A program made the translations under genes and the position numbers. From CALBTQ01 sp036725605 (lineage in GTDB: Bacteria > Lernaellota > Lernaellaia > Lernaellales > Lernaellaceae), in the NCBI GenBank assembly GCA_036725605.1, contig DAIMDW010000017.1, positions 1 to 64,000 of the forward strand: a stretch of DNA of 64,000 bases, in the 5' to 3' direction. The first letter of the stretch is position 1, and every line of letters starts with the position of its first letter. Under the pieces are notes generated by a model. It ran no database searches. It was not told where the DNA came from and saw only the letters and a program-made list of their open reading frames with translations. This document shows positions 55,761 through 63,808 of the stretch, piece by piece.

Positions 55761-57275
55761 ATGAATCAGCCGCAAACGTCATCCCTCGATTTTCCCCGGC
55801 AGCCGCTCTGGTGGCGCATCGCCATGGGCGTTCCCGTGGGATTCGGTTGCCTGCTGACCTGCTGGCTCGTCAACTCCCTGAGTTTTCTTTTCCCGGCGCG
55901 CGGCTTGTTCGTTTTTCTGGTCGCCGTGTGGCTCGTGCGTTTCTTCCTGCGCCGTTACCAATGGCGCCCCCGCGCGGCGCGCGCGATCGATCACCTGTTG
56001 GCGGCGGCCGCCGCGCCCGGTTGGCTGGCGTTGTTGATTTACCTGGTGCTGCTCGCCCCCTGGCGCGGCACGGCGGCGTTGGCGTTGTCGGCGACGATTT
56101 TCGTTTTCGATCGGCGGCGAAAGGACAAACGCTCGCCGGCGTTCATCGCCCCGCTGGTGTTGTTTGCGTTGGGCTTGTGGGTATGGGCGCCGGTCTTGCT
56201 GATCCTGCCCTTGCTCGCCGGCGGTTTGTGGTGGACGGCCGATCGCCGGCCGGACCTGACGCCCGGCGGCGCGCGCTGGGCGCTGTGGCTCGCGGCGCTG
56301 TCGATCGTCGCGATCGTCTTTCCTTTTTACCTCGGAGAGCCCTGGGGCACGAAGGCGCGCGTGACCGCCCAGCCCGACGTTTCGTTGGTGTACGACGCCG
56401 CCGATCGGGACGATCCGCTGTACGCCACCATCGGACGCGACGTGCGCTTCGGGCGGCCGGACTGCTACGGTCGCCTGTTGATCGGCGCGCGCGGCGGTCC
56501 GAACGGCCTGGTGCGCCTGGCCAACGAAAAGGTGTCGACGGCGCAGACGGGACCGATCAGCGAGTCGATCGCGGTCAATTGCACCAACAATCAGTTGTAT
56601 GTCGGCGATTGGGAAAACGGTTCGCTGCATATTCTCGACCACGAATCGCTGCAACGGGTGGCCACCGTCGCCTATACGCGACTGACGCGGGTCGACCAGG
56701 TAAAATTCCAGCCGGACAACCAATTCGTGTTCATGTCCGCCGACAACAGCCGCAACGTTTTCATGTACGATTTGTTTTTCCGGAAAAAAGAGATGATCTC
56801 CGTCGATCGGTTCATCACCGATTTCGCTTCGTTGTCGCGCGAGCGGATGTTCGTCATCGCCACCTACGGCGGACGTCTGTTGTTTTACCGGCATGATCTC
56901 AGTCAACTGCTCCATCGCCTGTGGCTGCCCGATTTCCAATTGCAGTTGGCGACCTCGCCCGACGGCGACGCCTTGTACATCCTCGGGCGTTACAGCGGCA
57001 TGCTGTGGGAATATTCGCCGACCCAGCGCCGCATCGTGCGCCGTCGCCGGCTCGGCCCGGGCCTGCGCGGCATCGCCCTGGACGAACGCGACGATTCAAT
57101 ATACGTGGGAAATTATTTTTCCGGCGTGGTCACCACCTTGCGCCGCGCGGATTTACAGACCGTCGCCACCCATCGTGTGGGACCGCGGATGCATTCGCTG
57201 CATTACGACAATTCCCTGCGGCGTCTGTTGGCGGCCGACGCGCTGGGGCTGGTGCAGATCAAACTCGCCAAGTAA
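55761..57275 (+). CDS. Multi-TM protein with C-terminal beta-propeller-like domain
   Basis: 504 residues from the ATG at 55761 (a GTG nine bases upstream is less likely). About five hydrophobic helices fill residues 15-200 (GVPVGFGCLLTCWLVNSLSF; GLFVFLVAVWLVRFFLRRY). After a short linker, residues 205-504 show repeated beta-strand blades (GRLLIGARGGPNGLVRLANE; NNQLYVGDWENGSLHILDHE; DSIYVGNYFSGVVTTLRRAD) like YVTN or WD propellers. The domain is probably outside the cytoplasm. No family is recognised. Its stop is 1 base from the convergent GGDEF gene. Confidence 0.65.
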   Translation: MNQPQTSSLDFPRQPLWWRIAMGVPVGFGCLLTCWLVNSLSFLFPARGLFVFLVAVWLVRFFLRRYQWRPRAARAIDHLLAAAAAPGWLALLIYLVLLAPWRGTAALALSATIFVFDRRRKDKRSPAFIAPLVLFALGLWVWAPVLLILPLLAGGLWWTADRRPDLTPGGARWALWLAALSIVAIVFPFYLGEPWGTKARVTAQPDVSLVYDAADRDDPLYATIGRDVRFGRPDCYGRLLIGARGGPNGLVRLANEKVSTAQTGPISESIAVNCTNNQLYVGDWENGSLHILDHESLQRVATVAYTRLTRVDQVKFQPDNQFVFMSADNSRNVFMYDLFFRKKEMISVDRFITDFASLSRERMFVIATYGGRLLFYRHDLSQLLHRLWLPDFQLQLATSPDGDALYILGRYSGMLWEYSPTQRRIVRRRRLGPGLRGIALDERDDSIYVGNYFSGVVTTLRRADLQTVATHRVGPRMHSLHYDNSLRRLLAADALGLVQIKLAK

Positions 57276-57276
57276 C

Positions 57277-58926
57277 TTACGACTCGCCCGGTTCGGGCGG
57301 TTTGACGATCTCCTTGGAGTACACCATCACCTGGTTGCGTCCGCCGTTTTTCGCCCCGTACAACGCGGCGTCGGCGGCGGCAATCAAGGACTTCACATCG
57401 TCGGCGTCGTCCGGGAACGTAGCGATGCCGATGCTGATGGTCAACTGACGCGGCACCTCTTCGATCTTCGTGCCGGCCACCGCCGTGCGAACGCGCTCGG
57501 CCAGAATTTTCGCCCCGTCGATGCCCGTTTCCGGCATGATGACCGCGAACTCCTCGCCGCCGTAGCGCGCGGCCACGTCGATCTCGCGGCAATTGTTTTT
57601 GATCAACTGGGCGATGGTGTACAGCACGACGTCGCCGGCCTGGTGCCCGTAGGTGTCGTTGACGCTTTTGAAGTGATCCAGATCGCAGATGGCCAGCGAC
57701 AACTGACCGCCGTAACGGCGCACGCGTTTCACTTCGCCGTCCAGCTTGATGTTGAAGTAGCGGCGGATGAAGATCTTGGTCAGTTCGTCGGTGATCGCCA
57801 TTTCGTAGAGCGTCGCGTTGTTGATCGCCACCGCGGCCTGATTGCCCAGCGCGCTGAGCAATTCCAGATCCTCGTAGCTGAAGCCCTGCCCGCCGATCTT
57901 GTTGGTGATGTTGATGACGCCGATCGCTTCGTCCGAGGCGATCAGCGGGATGCATAGGATCGAGTTCACGTTCGACAACTCGCGCTCGGCGTAGGTGTCG
58001 TTCTGCTCGGTCGAGTTGACGATCATCGGCTCCATGTTCTGGAAGACCTTGCCGGCGATGCCCTCGCCCGGCGCAAAGGTCGAGCACTCCATCTCGCCGT
58101 TGTTGATCGCGTCTTCGACCTTCTGGTCGGGTAGGCCCTTGACCACGCGCAGCACCAGCCGGCCGATGGTCGGCTCCCAGAGCATCAGCGAGCCCTTCTG
58201 CGCCTCGGTGGTTTCGATCGCCTGCCCCAGAATGAATTGCAGCAGATTTTTCAAATCCTGAATGTGAATCAGCGCGCGGCCGATGTCGTGCAGAATCGAC
58301 AGGCTCTTGACCGTCTTGTCCAACTCTTTGCGGTCGCGCTCGTTCTTTTCGTAAAGCATCGTCGTGTTGATGCTCACCGCCGCCTGCTCGGCCAGGATGT
58401 TGATGAACTCCAGATCGTCGTCGGTGAACTCGCGCCCGTCCATTTTATCGCCGACCGACAGCAGGCCGATCACGTCGCGCTGATGCAGCATCGGCACGAA
58501 CAACCGGCTGCGCAGGTAATCGAAGCGGAACGATTCGTGCGGAATGCGAAAACGCGGTTCGCCACGGCTATCGACGATGGAAAACGGTTTGTCCTGCAAA
58601 ATCGCCTGCCACAGCAATCCTTCCTGGCAAGGGAACGAATAGTCGACCGGCATCGCTTCGTCCAAGCCGAAGCCGCGCACAAGCTGGAACGCATTTTCCT
58701 GCGGATCGCGAATGAACAGCGCGAACGCCTCCAGACCGAAGCGTTCCTGCACGATGCTGGTGAAAACGTTGTACAGCTTTTGCGCTTCAAGCATGTTGTC
58801 GAACGCTTTGCCGGCTTGCAGCAGGGTGAAAAAATTGAACAGCTTCCGATCGAGTTTGACGATTTTTTCGTTCAGTTCCTCGACCATTTTGTTTGCTTCA
58901 TCCGGCGGCGGAGTCTGTTTGCTCAT
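57277..58926 (-). CDS. GAF-GAF-GGDEF diguanylate cyclase
   Basis: 549 residues. Two GAF domains (about 40-190 and 220-370) contain the typical NF..L, F..FL and LLSVG/LINITNK endings (VIGLLSVGDKMDGREFTDDD; EAIGVINITNKIGGQGFSYE). The C-terminal cyclase has a GGEEF active site (ARYGGEEFAVIMP), with the metal Asp-containing CDLDHFKSVND and a helical DTYGHQAGD stretch; GGEEF is a normal active variant. No RxxD product site is obvious. It should make cyclic di-GMP in response to small-molecule or redox signals. No EAL domain. It is cytoplasmic. Confidence 0.93.
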   Translation of the reverse strand: MSKQTPPPDEANKMVEELNEKIVKLDRKLFNFFTLLQAGKAFDNMLEAQKLYNVFTSIVQERFGLEAFALFIRDPQENAFQLVRGFGLDEAMPVDYSFPCQEGLLWQAILQDKPFSIVDSRGEPRFRIPHESFRFDYLRSRLFVPMLHQRDVIGLLSVGDKMDGREFTDDDLEFINILAEQAAVSINTTMLYEKNERDRKELDKTVKSLSILHDIGRALIHIQDLKNLLQFILGQAIETTEAQKGSLMLWEPTIGRLVLRVVKGLPDQKVEDAINNGEMECSTFAPGEGIAGKVFQNMEPMIVNSTEQNDTYAERELSNVNSILCIPLIASDEAIGVINITNKIGGQGFSYEDLELLSALGNQAAVAINNATLYEMAITDELTKIFIRRYFNIKLDGEVKRVRRYGGQLSLAICDLDHFKSVNDTYGHQAGDVVLYTIAQLIKNNCREIDVAARYGGEEFAVIMPETGIDGAKILAERVRTAVAGTKIEEVPRQLTISIGIATFPDDADDVKSLIAAADAALYGAKNGGRNQVMVYSKEIVKPPEPGES

Positions 58927-59059
58927 GCTCTGTATCCATGGTTATCGTTGTTTCGTTACCTTTAGCATGCCGTCCGGCCGGGAACAAGTTGCCCGGCTTA
59001 TTTGACAGCGACCAAGAATGATGGAAAATCAACTTATCCAAGGGCAACGCGAGAGGCGC

Positions 59060-59323
59060 ATGAAAACGATTTCTTTCCTGGGTTTGGCGGTTCTACTTCT
59101 GCTGTCGGCGGCGGGGATGATTTTCGCGCAGACCGTCGACGACGATGCCGAAGACGACGACGTGCTCGACGACGACAACGACGACGACACGCTCGACGAC
59201 GACACGCTCGACGATGATTCCGAAGACGACGACGATGACGACGATACGGTCGACGACGACGTGGACACGCCGGTCGCCGCGCACTCGACGACCATCAGCG
59301 ACGGCGGTTGCGGCTGCCTGTAA
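59060..59323 (+). CDS. Asp-rich secreted mini-protein with CGC ending
   Basis: 87 residues from the ATG at 59060 with GAGAGG upstream. A signal peptide (MKTISFLGLAVLLLLSAAGM, cleavage near IFAQ) leads directly into a 45-residue Asp/Thr-rich stretch (DDDTLDDDTLDDD and similar). The end is VAAHSTTISDGGCGCL, with the cysteines two residues from the stop. It has no globular domain. The Asp stretch matches the spacer of the two lipoproteins at 18123 and 20519, so it may be the remains of one or a small calcium-binding surface peptide. The 59145-59262 DNA is the same GAC/GAT triplet type. Confidence 0.55.
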   Translation: MKTISFLGLAVLLLLSAAGMIFAQTVDDDAEDDDVLDDDNDDDTLDDDTLDDDSEDDDDDDDTVDDDVDTPVAAHSTTISDGGCGCL

Positions 59324-59326
59324 CCG

Positions 59327-60763
59327 TTACGGATTCAGTTCCTCGCGCCGCTTGCCGAAAATGTATTTCACGAATTTGAGAAACGCGTCGGAGAAATAGC
59401 GCAGGTCGTCCACGCTGCGCAGCAGGCGCAGTTTGCGCACGATGAACCCCGGCCGCAGATAAATGCGCCGGTACATCGCCCGCTGCAGACGGATCATGTC
59501 GGCCGGTTGGAAATGATGCGTGCGCCACACCGGCTCGCCGCGCACGATGTCGAACTCGTCCCAATCCTCGCGCTCGATCAATCCTTCCGCGCCGAGCATG
59601 TCGTACAGGCCGGTGCCGGGGTACGGCACGGCGACGTAGACCATCACGAAGTCGGGCTTGATGCGCAGCATCAGGCGGAAGGTCTGCTCGACCTCTTCGA
59701 AGGTTTCCGACGGGTGCGCGCCGATCATGATGAACGCACTCGACAGGATGCGGGCCTGGCGCGCGGCGGCGAAGGCGGCTTCGATCTGCGCGAGGGTGAT
59801 GCGCTTGCGGATCATCTCCAGCATGCGCGGGCTGCCGCTTTCCACGCCGAAAGCGATCTTCACGCAGCCGGCGTCGGCCATCATGCGCAGCAGGTCCTCG
59901 TCGACGTTGGACACGCGGCTGTCGCAATCCCACGATACGCCCAGTTCGCGCAGGCCGTGGCAGATTTCGATCAGGCGCTCGCGACCGTAGGTGAAGGTAT
60001 CGTCGTCGATGGTGAAGTGGTCGACGCCGTAGGTCCGCACGCATTCGCGCACTTCGTCGAGCACGTGGCGCGCCGAACGGAAGCGCACCTTGTTGCGATG
60101 CGTGACGTGCGAGCCGCAAAAGAAACAGCGCACCGGGCAGCCGCGGCTGGTGAACAGCTCGGTGATGTTGCGCAGCTTGGACGACAGCCCCGGGCTCGAG
60201 CTGCCGATGTAGAGCGAAAAGTCGATCAGATCGCGCGCGGGAAACGGCAGATCGTCGAGGTTCATGATCATCGGCCGCTCGGGCCCGAGGTCCGGGGCGC
60301 CGTTCGCGCGATACACCGTGCCGGGAATGCCGTGCAGCGTCCGCTCGCCGCGTTGGATCGCCGCGCAGATGTCGGCCAGCGTCAACTCGCCCTCGCCGAT
60401 CACACCCAGGTCGAAGGTCGGGAATTCGTCGAGCGTGCGCGCGGGCAGTGCCGATACGTGCGGACCGCCGACGATCGTCACGATGTCCCGGTCGATTTCC
60501 TTGACGAGGCCCGCCAGGCGCGCGGCGGTTTTGACCAACGGCGTCATCGCGGTGAAACCGACGGCGTCGGGCTGGAAGCGCGCCAGATTTTCCCGCAGGT
60601 GTTTTTCCGGCCGGCGCAACACGCCGTAATCCCAAATCTCCACCGTCGCGCCGAGGCGGTCGCGCACGAAGGCCGCCAACGACGCGAGGTTGATCGGATG
60701 TTGGCACACCTCGGTGGCGATCGAGAGCATCGGTTCGGGCGGATGGATCAGAGCCAGCTTCAT
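59327..60763 (-). CDS. B12-binding-domain radical SAM protein
   Basis: 478 residues. The N-terminal 140 residues form a cobalamin-binding-like Rossmann domain (FTAMTPLVKTAARLAGLVKE; IVGGPHVSALPARTL; GVIGEGE). The radical SAM core has the cluster motif SRGCPVRCFFCG (CxxxCxxC), the GVESGS and IGAHPSET strands and a final EEXXQTF helix. Members of this class catalyse methylations or unusual ring rearrangements in lipid, cofactor or natural-product synthesis. There are no neighbours that point to a pathway. Role not assignable. Confidence 0.85.
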   Translation of the reverse strand: MKLALIHPPEPMLSIATEVCQHPINLASLAAFVRDRLGATVEIWDYGVLRRPEKHLRENLARFQPDAVGFTAMTPLVKTAARLAGLVKEIDRDIVTIVGGPHVSALPARTLDEFPTFDLGVIGEGELTLADICAAIQRGERTLHGIPGTVYRANGAPDLGPERPMIMNLDDLPFPARDLIDFSLYIGSSSPGLSSKLRNITELFTSRGCPVRCFFCGSHVTHRNKVRFRSARHVLDEVRECVRTYGVDHFTIDDDTFTYGRERLIEICHGLRELGVSWDCDSRVSNVDEDLLRMMADAGCVKIAFGVESGSPRMLEMIRKRITLAQIEAAFAAARQARILSSAFIMIGAHPSETFEEVEQTFRLMLRIKPDFVMVYVAVPYPGTGLYDMLGAEGLIEREDWDEFDIVRGEPVWRTHHFQPADMIRLQRAMYRRIYLRPGFIVRKLRLLRSVDDLRYFSDAFLKFVKYIFGKRREELNP

Positions 60764-60834
60764 CCGGATCGGTTCCTTGTGGTGATAAAATGCGCCCGTA
60801 CGTTAACGGCGGGCCGTCGCGGTGTCAACGAAGC

Positions 60835-61401
60835 TTACCAGGACAGCGGTTTGGCCGCGATCCACATCACCTGCAGGTCGAGAAAGCGCTTGCTCGCCGC
60901 GCTGCGGATCACGCAGACCGTATCGGCCCCGTGCCCGCTGCCGGCGACGGCGACCACCGGTTCGCCCTCGGGCAGCAGACCGGCGTCGACCGCTTCCATC
61001 ACGATCTCGCAGGCGACCTTCGCGCCCTGCCCGAAGCGGCGCAGCGTGTTGGCCACGACCAGCGTGGGCAAGCTGCCGCCGAATTCCTTGGCGAACGCGG
61101 TTTCCAGCGAATGGGTGAGGATCGTCGCGGTCAGCACGGGGATGCCCTTGGCTTGCAGCGCCGTGCGCATCACGTCGTCGAATTCCTGTTGGTTGGGTTC
61201 CTTGAAGCCGGCCGAATGCGTCACGACGACCAGCTTCGCCGTCGCGGGCATCGCCTCGGCGAACTGGTGCGCCGTCTCGCCGCTGGTCGAAGCGACGACC
61301 ACATGATGGTAGCCCTCGTCGATCAGACCGGTGACGATCCGCACGCACTGCGCCGTGTTCTCGCGTCCCGGCCGGTCGAACAGCGTCATTTCGCGTTTCA
61401 T
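60835..61401 (-). CDS. Stand-alone pyruvate kinase C-terminal (alpha/beta) domain protein
   Basis: 188 residues with GGAGAAA upstream. The chain corresponds to the C-terminal allosteric domain of pyruvate kinase (VVVASTSGETAHQFAEAMPA; VVTHSAGFKEPNQQEF; GSGHGADTVCVIRSA) with no catalytic barrel. Such stand-alone domain proteins occur in several bacteria and archaea, and their function is not established. It lies 9 bases from the endonuclease III homologue and is co-transcribed with it in the same direction. Confidence 0.78.
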   Translation of the reverse strand: MKREMTLFDRPGRENTAQCVRIVTGLIDEGYHHVVVASTSGETAHQFAEAMPATAKLVVVTHSAGFKEPNQQEFDDVMRTALQAKGIPVLTATILTHSLETAFAKEFGGSLPTLVVANTLRRFGQGAKVACEIVMEAVDAGLLPEGEPVVAVAGSGHGADTVCVIRSAASKRFLDLQVMWIAAKPLSW

Positions 61402-61410
61402 GATTTTCTC

Positions 61411-62151
61411 CTAGGTCAGCCGCACCGGGCACGCCTCGCAGCGCGGCTTGGTTTTGCGGCAAAACTCCTTGCCGACGTACACGATCTGCGCGTGGAACTC
61501 GCCGTAGTGCTCGGTGTCGGGCGGCACGTGGCGATGGAAAAAGTCCTGCAAATCATCGTAGCCGATGTCCGCGGCGACCAGTCCCATGCGCGAAAAAATG
61601 CGCCGCGTATACGCGTCGACCACGAAGATCGGCTGAGCGGCGGCGTACAGAATCATCGAATCGGCCGTCTCCGGCCCGACGCCCTTGAGCGCCAGCAACT
61701 CGGCGCGTAACGCGGGCAGCGGCTGCGCCAGCATGCGCGGCAAACTACCGCCGTGCTTCGCGCGAATGTGCCGGCAGAAATCGAGCAGCCGCTCCGATTT
61801 TTGATTGTAATAGCCCGCCGGACGGATCGCCTCGGCCAGTCGCTCACGCCCGGCGTTTTCCATGCCGCGCACCGTGAGCATCCGCTCGCGTTTGAGATTG
61901 GCGATCGCCTTTTCGACGTTGGCCCAGGCCGTGTTTTGCGTCAGGATCGCACCGACGCAGATCTCGAAACGCGTCTCGCCCGGCCACCACTCCAACGGCC
62001 CGAAGTGCGCGAAGGACGCCGCGTAGAACGCCTGCAGGCGCCGGAGAAGATCATGGTTGGAGCGCTTCGAGCTCTTCGCTGGTCGGGAAACCGTGCAGCC
62101 AAAGCTTATTGACGTTTTGCTTGGCGAAGCAGTCGATACAGACATATACAT
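61411..62151 (-). CDS. Endonuclease III-like DNA glycosylase
   Basis: The homologous region begins at HDLLRRLQAFYAASFAHFGP, about residue 33, with the HhH-GPD sequence following: ILTQNTAWANVEKAI, the helix-hairpin-helix LLALKGVGPETADSMILYAA, catalytic-position Asp in FVVDAYTRRI and the C-terminal 4Fe-4S-like cluster CRKTKPRCEACPVRLT. No ATG, GTG or TTG starts near 62052; the only standard start in frame is far upstream (62151), overlapping the zinc-ribbon gene by about 100 bases. A rare start codon near 62040-62055 is possible. Role: base excision repair or a related lyase. Confidence 0.8.
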   Translation of the reverse strand: MYMSVSTASPSKTSISFGCTVSRPAKSSKRSNHDLLRRLQAFYAASFAHFGPLEWWPGETRFEICVGAILTQNTAWANVEKAIANLKRERMLTVRGMENAGRERLAEAIRPAGYYNQKSERLLDFCRHIRAKHGGSLPRMLAQPLPALRAELLALKGVGPETADSMILYAAAQPIFVVDAYTRRIFSRMGLVAADIGYDDLQDFFHRHVPPDTEHYGEFHAQIVYVGKEFCRKTKPRCEACPVRLT

Positions 62152-62317
62152 CCAGCGCGTCGTACAGTTGCAGATACACGGCGCGGTCCTTGTTGTGGCC
62201 GGTGGAATTCTCCACCAGCTTGACCTTGCCCGTGTGCAGGCGATAGCCGTCCACCCGCACCGCGCTTTGGGTGTGAACGGTCGGTTGAATCGCTCGCCGG
62301 CAACATGCGCACCGCAT
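62051..62317 (-). CDS. Small zinc-ribbon protein
   Basis: 88 residues starting MRCACCRRAIQPTVHTQSAV at an ATG with AGGGGCGG upstream. The N-terminal CACC and a later CIDC (VYVCIDCFAKQNVNKLWLHG) form a plausible zinc ribbon. No family is recognised. The gene ends at a TGA whose first bases lie where the endonuclease frame should begin, so translational coupling of the two is likely. Confidence 0.65.
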   Translation of the reverse strand: MRCACCRRAIQPTVHTQSAVRVDGYRLHTGKVKLVENSTGHNKDRAVYLQLYDALDVYVCIDCFAKQNVNKLWLHGFPTSEELEALQP

Positions 62318-62374
62318 ATCCGCCCCTGGGTTAATTTTGCTTAATATACATGGACCCCGACGGCTTGTCACACC

Positions 62375-62413
62375 AAACAAAAAGGGCGTTCCGCCTTTGT
62401 ACGCGAAACGCCC
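62375..62413 (-). terminator. Intrinsic terminator of the GAPDH-like gene
   Basis: On the minus strand, an 11-base stem with one mismatch (GGGCGTTTCGC with GCGGAACGCCC; arms 62413-62403 and 62394-62384) is followed by TTTTTGTTT, just after the stop at 62432. Confidence 0.75.
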
Positions 62414-62431
62414 CCGGTTTGTCGGCGCGCG

Positions 62432-63604
62432 TTAATTGTAAATGACGTGAAACCGATCCAGGTATTTGAAGAACGGCTGCAAGCGTTTTTTGTAGGTTTT
62501 CGGATCCAGGTACCACAGCACGGTGGCGATGGAGGTCATCAGGCTGTTGCCGTCCTGCGGCGTGAAGCAGATGCCGAAAATTTCGGTGCCGTCGGGGCTG
62601 ACCTCCAGCGAATCGCGGATGAGCACCGCCTGGTTGAAGATACGCCCGGCGTAGCCGTGATCGCGCCCCTTGGAAAAGACCAGATTCATGTCGCGCAGAT
62701 CGCTGATCGCCAGCAGCGGATCGGCCAGCGCGGCGTCGATCAACTTGGTGATCGTCGTTTTGTTTTTCACTTTGATGTGGAAGCGATTGAGGTGCATGAG
62801 CTGATTGTCGAGCTTGAGCGCCGTCGAGTGAATTTTGTCGTGCAGTTCGATGTCCATGGTGCGCATGACGCGCGCGGCGTCGAAGGCCTGGTGACTGCCG
62901 TAACCGGGGTATTTGTCCATGCGCACGCGATCGACGCTCGGCGCGGGGATCGCCTTGCCCGACTGGCTGATGTCGTTCATGCGGCGCATGAGCACGTAAT
63001 CGGCGTTGACCACTTCGCCGCCGACCGCCTTGGCCAGGCGCAGCATCGCCAGAATGTTGTGCGTGTTGCACGAGACGACCTGGATGAACCGATGCTTGCC
63101 GGGAATCAGCGTGTGGTCGTTGACGCCGAAGGCGTACGGATGCCCGAAGCCTTCCTCGCTGCCCTGCGCGATGAAGCCGATCGGCGTACGCGCCTTGCTG
63201 TAGTATTCCTCCTTCAACTGGTTGCCGCGGTTGGTGCAGTCGATGACGATGTTCACTTTCTTGAGCACGTTTTCGATGGTGTCGTTGATCTCCAATCCGT
63301 TCTGATTGAAGATGTGCTCGAAGTGCGGCAGCGTGTTGGACCAGACGACGAACTTGCCGCCGTGATCCATCAGCAGTTTGACCGACCCGATGTCGGTCGG
63401 GGTGAACTTGGCGAAATACACCTCGCCCAGGCCGAATTCGGCGCGATGGTCCAGCAACAGGCGGGTCAGCGGCTCGCCGATCGTGCCGATGCCGACCACC
63501 AGGATCGCGAATTTGGAAACATAATGATTGTCGATTTCCTCGTACTTTTCCGCTTTTCTCTTCTTGTTAACGGCGGATTTTCTGACCCGGGCTTTGGTCG
63601 CCAT
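62432..63604 (-). CDS. Type II (archaeal-like) glyceraldehyde-3-phosphate dehydrogenase-like protein
   Basis: 390 residues. After a basic N-terminal extension (TKARVRKSAVNKKRKAEKYE), a Rossmann fold begins FAILVVGIGTIGEPLTRLLL. The DCTNRGNQLKEEYYSK segment and the catalytic-Cys-type VSCNTHNI resemble type II GAPDH found mainly in archaea. The usual phosphate and substrate residues after the Cys are changed (MRRMNDISQSGK), so it may use another aldehyde or have lost activity. It is not in a glycolytic operon. Promoter at 63669-63697, own terminator. Confidence 0.62.
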   Translation of the reverse strand: MATKARVRKSAVNKKRKAEKYEEIDNHYVSKFAILVVGIGTIGEPLTRLLLDHRAEFGLGEVYFAKFTPTDIGSVKLLMDHGGKFVVWSNTLPHFEHIFNQNGLEINDTIENVLKKVNIVIDCTNRGNQLKEEYYSKARTPIGFIAQGSEEGFGHPYAFGVNDHTLIPGKHRFIQVVSCNTHNILAMLRLAKAVGGEVVNADYVLMRRMNDISQSGKAIPAPSVDRVRMDKYPGYGSHQAFDAARVMRTMDIELHDKIHSTALKLDNQLMHLNRFHIKVKNKTTITKLIDAALADPLLAISDLRDMNLVFSKGRDHGYAGRIFNQAVLIRDSLEVSPDGTEIFGICFTPQDGNSLMTSIATVLWYLDPKTYKKRLQPFFKYLDRFHVIYN

Positions 63605-63668
63605 GGTTCATCCCTCCGATCATATTATCTAAAGAATATCTGCAAGTTTCTCTCGTGATTTCCCCATA

Positions 63669-63697
63669 AACATAACGCATGGTTAGGCAAAAGACAA
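63669..63697 (-). promoter_or_regulatory. Candidate promoter of the GAPDH-like gene
   Basis: On the minus strand, TTGTCT, a 17-base spacer and TATGTT lie 65 bases before the ATG at 63604. Confidence 0.45.
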
Positions 63698-63754
63698 TTG
63701 GTCGGTAATTAATTTTCGCGCCGAAAATGCATTCGCCTAATATCATTATTCTAC

Positions 63755-63787
63755 AAACGAAAAACGGCCGCCGGACGGCAGCCGTTT
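63755..63787 (-). terminator. Intrinsic terminator of the gene entering from the right edge
   Basis: On the minus strand, a stem AAACGGC/GCCGTTT (63787-63781 and 63768-63762) with a GC-rich loop is followed by TTTTTCGTTT. Confidence 0.7.
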
Positions 63788-63808
63788 GAGAGTTTTTCGC
63801 GGGGGAGA

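Noticed and set aside
59060..59323. MYXO-CTERM sorting signal
   Set aside because: The C-terminal membrane helix and Arg cluster that follow the Cys motif are missing; the protein stops one residue after the last Cys.
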